DNA of 13,768 bases, taken from contig JAHDWY010000033.1 in NCBI GenBank assembly GCA_023384315.1, forward strand, positions 1,196-14,963, in the 5' to 3' direction. Under the pieces are notes generated by a model. The model had not been told where the DNA came from and searched no databases. It saw nothing but the letters and a program-made list of their open reading frames with translations. Made by a program: the position numbers and the translations under genes. This stretch comes from Candidatus Hydrogenedentota bacterium (GTDB taxonomy: Bacteria; Hydrogenedentota; Hydrogenedentia; Hydrogenedentales; SLHB01). Of the stretch, positions 13,355-13,768 are shown in pieces; the stretch's first letter is position 1; every line of letters begins with the position of its first letter.

Positions 13355-13768
13355 ATGTATGACTGCGGAGGCCCTGCGCCCGCGCGGCACGTTCTGGGCA
13401 ATTACGAAATCTTCGAAGAAGTCGGCCGCGGCGGCATGGGCATCGTCTACCGCGCACTCGACCTCTCGTTGGATCGCATCGTCGCAGTCAAAGTATTGCG
13501 CGACGACCTCCGTTCCCAGCCGCAGATCGTGACCCGGTTCAGCCGGGAAGCCAAGGCCGCGGCCTGCCTCGATCATCCCAACATTGTGCAGATTTACGCC
13601 GTCGGCAACGCAGACGGTACGCCCTATATCGCAATGGAGTTCATCGACGCGATTCCTCTGAGCACGCTCATGCAACGGGAGTCCGCATTGCCCTGCGATC
13701 GGGCCCTCGATATCGCCGCGCAATTGGCGTACGAGCGGGCCTGCGCGCACGAATCCCACGTCATCCAC
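13355..13768 (+). CDS. Second Ser/Thr protein kinase (partial, N-terminal 138 residues)
   Basis: The frame runs off the right edge within the catalytic loop. Visible kinase elements are the glycine loop GRGGMGIV (24-31), VAVKV with Lys46, SREAKAA with the helix-C Glu65, LDHPNIVQIY, the hinge GTPYIAMEF, and CAHESHVIH leading into the expected HRD motif just past the end. It is a paralogue of the kinase immediately upstream (both share GTPYIAME), so the pair probably arose by tandem duplication. The start at 13355 has a good Shine-Dalgarno GAGGAA (13342-13347), 7 nt away. With an 18-nt gap it is in the same operon. Domain content beyond residue 138 cannot be seen. Confidence 0.93.
   Translation, partial: MYDCGGPAPARHVLGNYEIFEEVGRGGMGIVYRALDLSLDRIVAVKVLRDDLRSQPQIVTRFSREAKAAACLDHPNIVQIYAVGNADGTPYIAMEFIDAIPLSTLMQRESALPCDRALDIAAQLAYERACAHESHVIH

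Noticed and set aside
13205..13768. A 187-codon minus-strand frame over the kinase junction
   Set aside because: It covers the end of one kinase and the start of another on the opposite strand. Both plus-strand genes have clear motifs, so this is a shadow.

Overview
The window is about 13.8 kb of GC-rich bacterial DNA with densely packed genes on both strands. Two lipobox signal peptides, a likely Tat signal, a large secreted PIG-L-type deacetylase and two adjacent Hanks-type Ser/Thr kinases point to a Gram-negative-type bacterium. The style suggests Planctomycetota, Hydrogenedentota or a relative. That placement is inference from gene content; no rRNA or marker phylogeny is available here.

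Left part (1-1805): the first 128 codons of an SDR oxidoreductase of the 2,4-dienoyl-CoA reductase type run off the left edge on the minus strand. A 460-base intergenic stretch with several short palindromes follows, then a plus-strand antibiotic-biosynthesis-monooxygenase (ABM) domain protein with a Tat-like leader. Directly after its stop codon begins a roughly 540-bp element bounded by inverted arrays of the heptamer GAATTAA. The element carries a four-helix-bundle gene of the 23S rRNA intervening-sequence-protein/Avd family. Its conserved first helix is in a different frame from the rest, consistent with a 2-bp slippage. The outer array also supplies the last codons and stop of the neighbouring potassium channel.

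Middle part (1785-8026): a minus-strand pair encodes a secreted PIG-L deacetylase and, 3 nt downstream, a two-TM potassium channel with an RCK domain. Divergent from it, 34 bp away, a coupled plus-strand pair encodes a lipoprotein of the PTP/DSP phosphatase type and a HAD hydrolase (ATGA overlap). The HAD gene converges on a VWA-domain lipoprotein gene of the YfbK type, and both stop codons lie in one TTAA.

Right part (8178-13768): plus-strand genes encode a family 2 glycosyltransferase of the WaaE-like type, LarC (nickel insertion into the Lar pincer cofactor), CoaD (coenzyme A synthesis), a membrane Ser/Thr kinase with an extracytoplasmic beta-propeller, and the start of a second kinase. 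An unusually AT-rich segment before the first kinase holds the best promoter in the window, with an inverted repeat placed over the expected transcription start.

No single large new system is evident. The inverted-repeat four-helix-bundle cassette is the most interesting structure, followed by the regulatory region of the tandem kinase locus.
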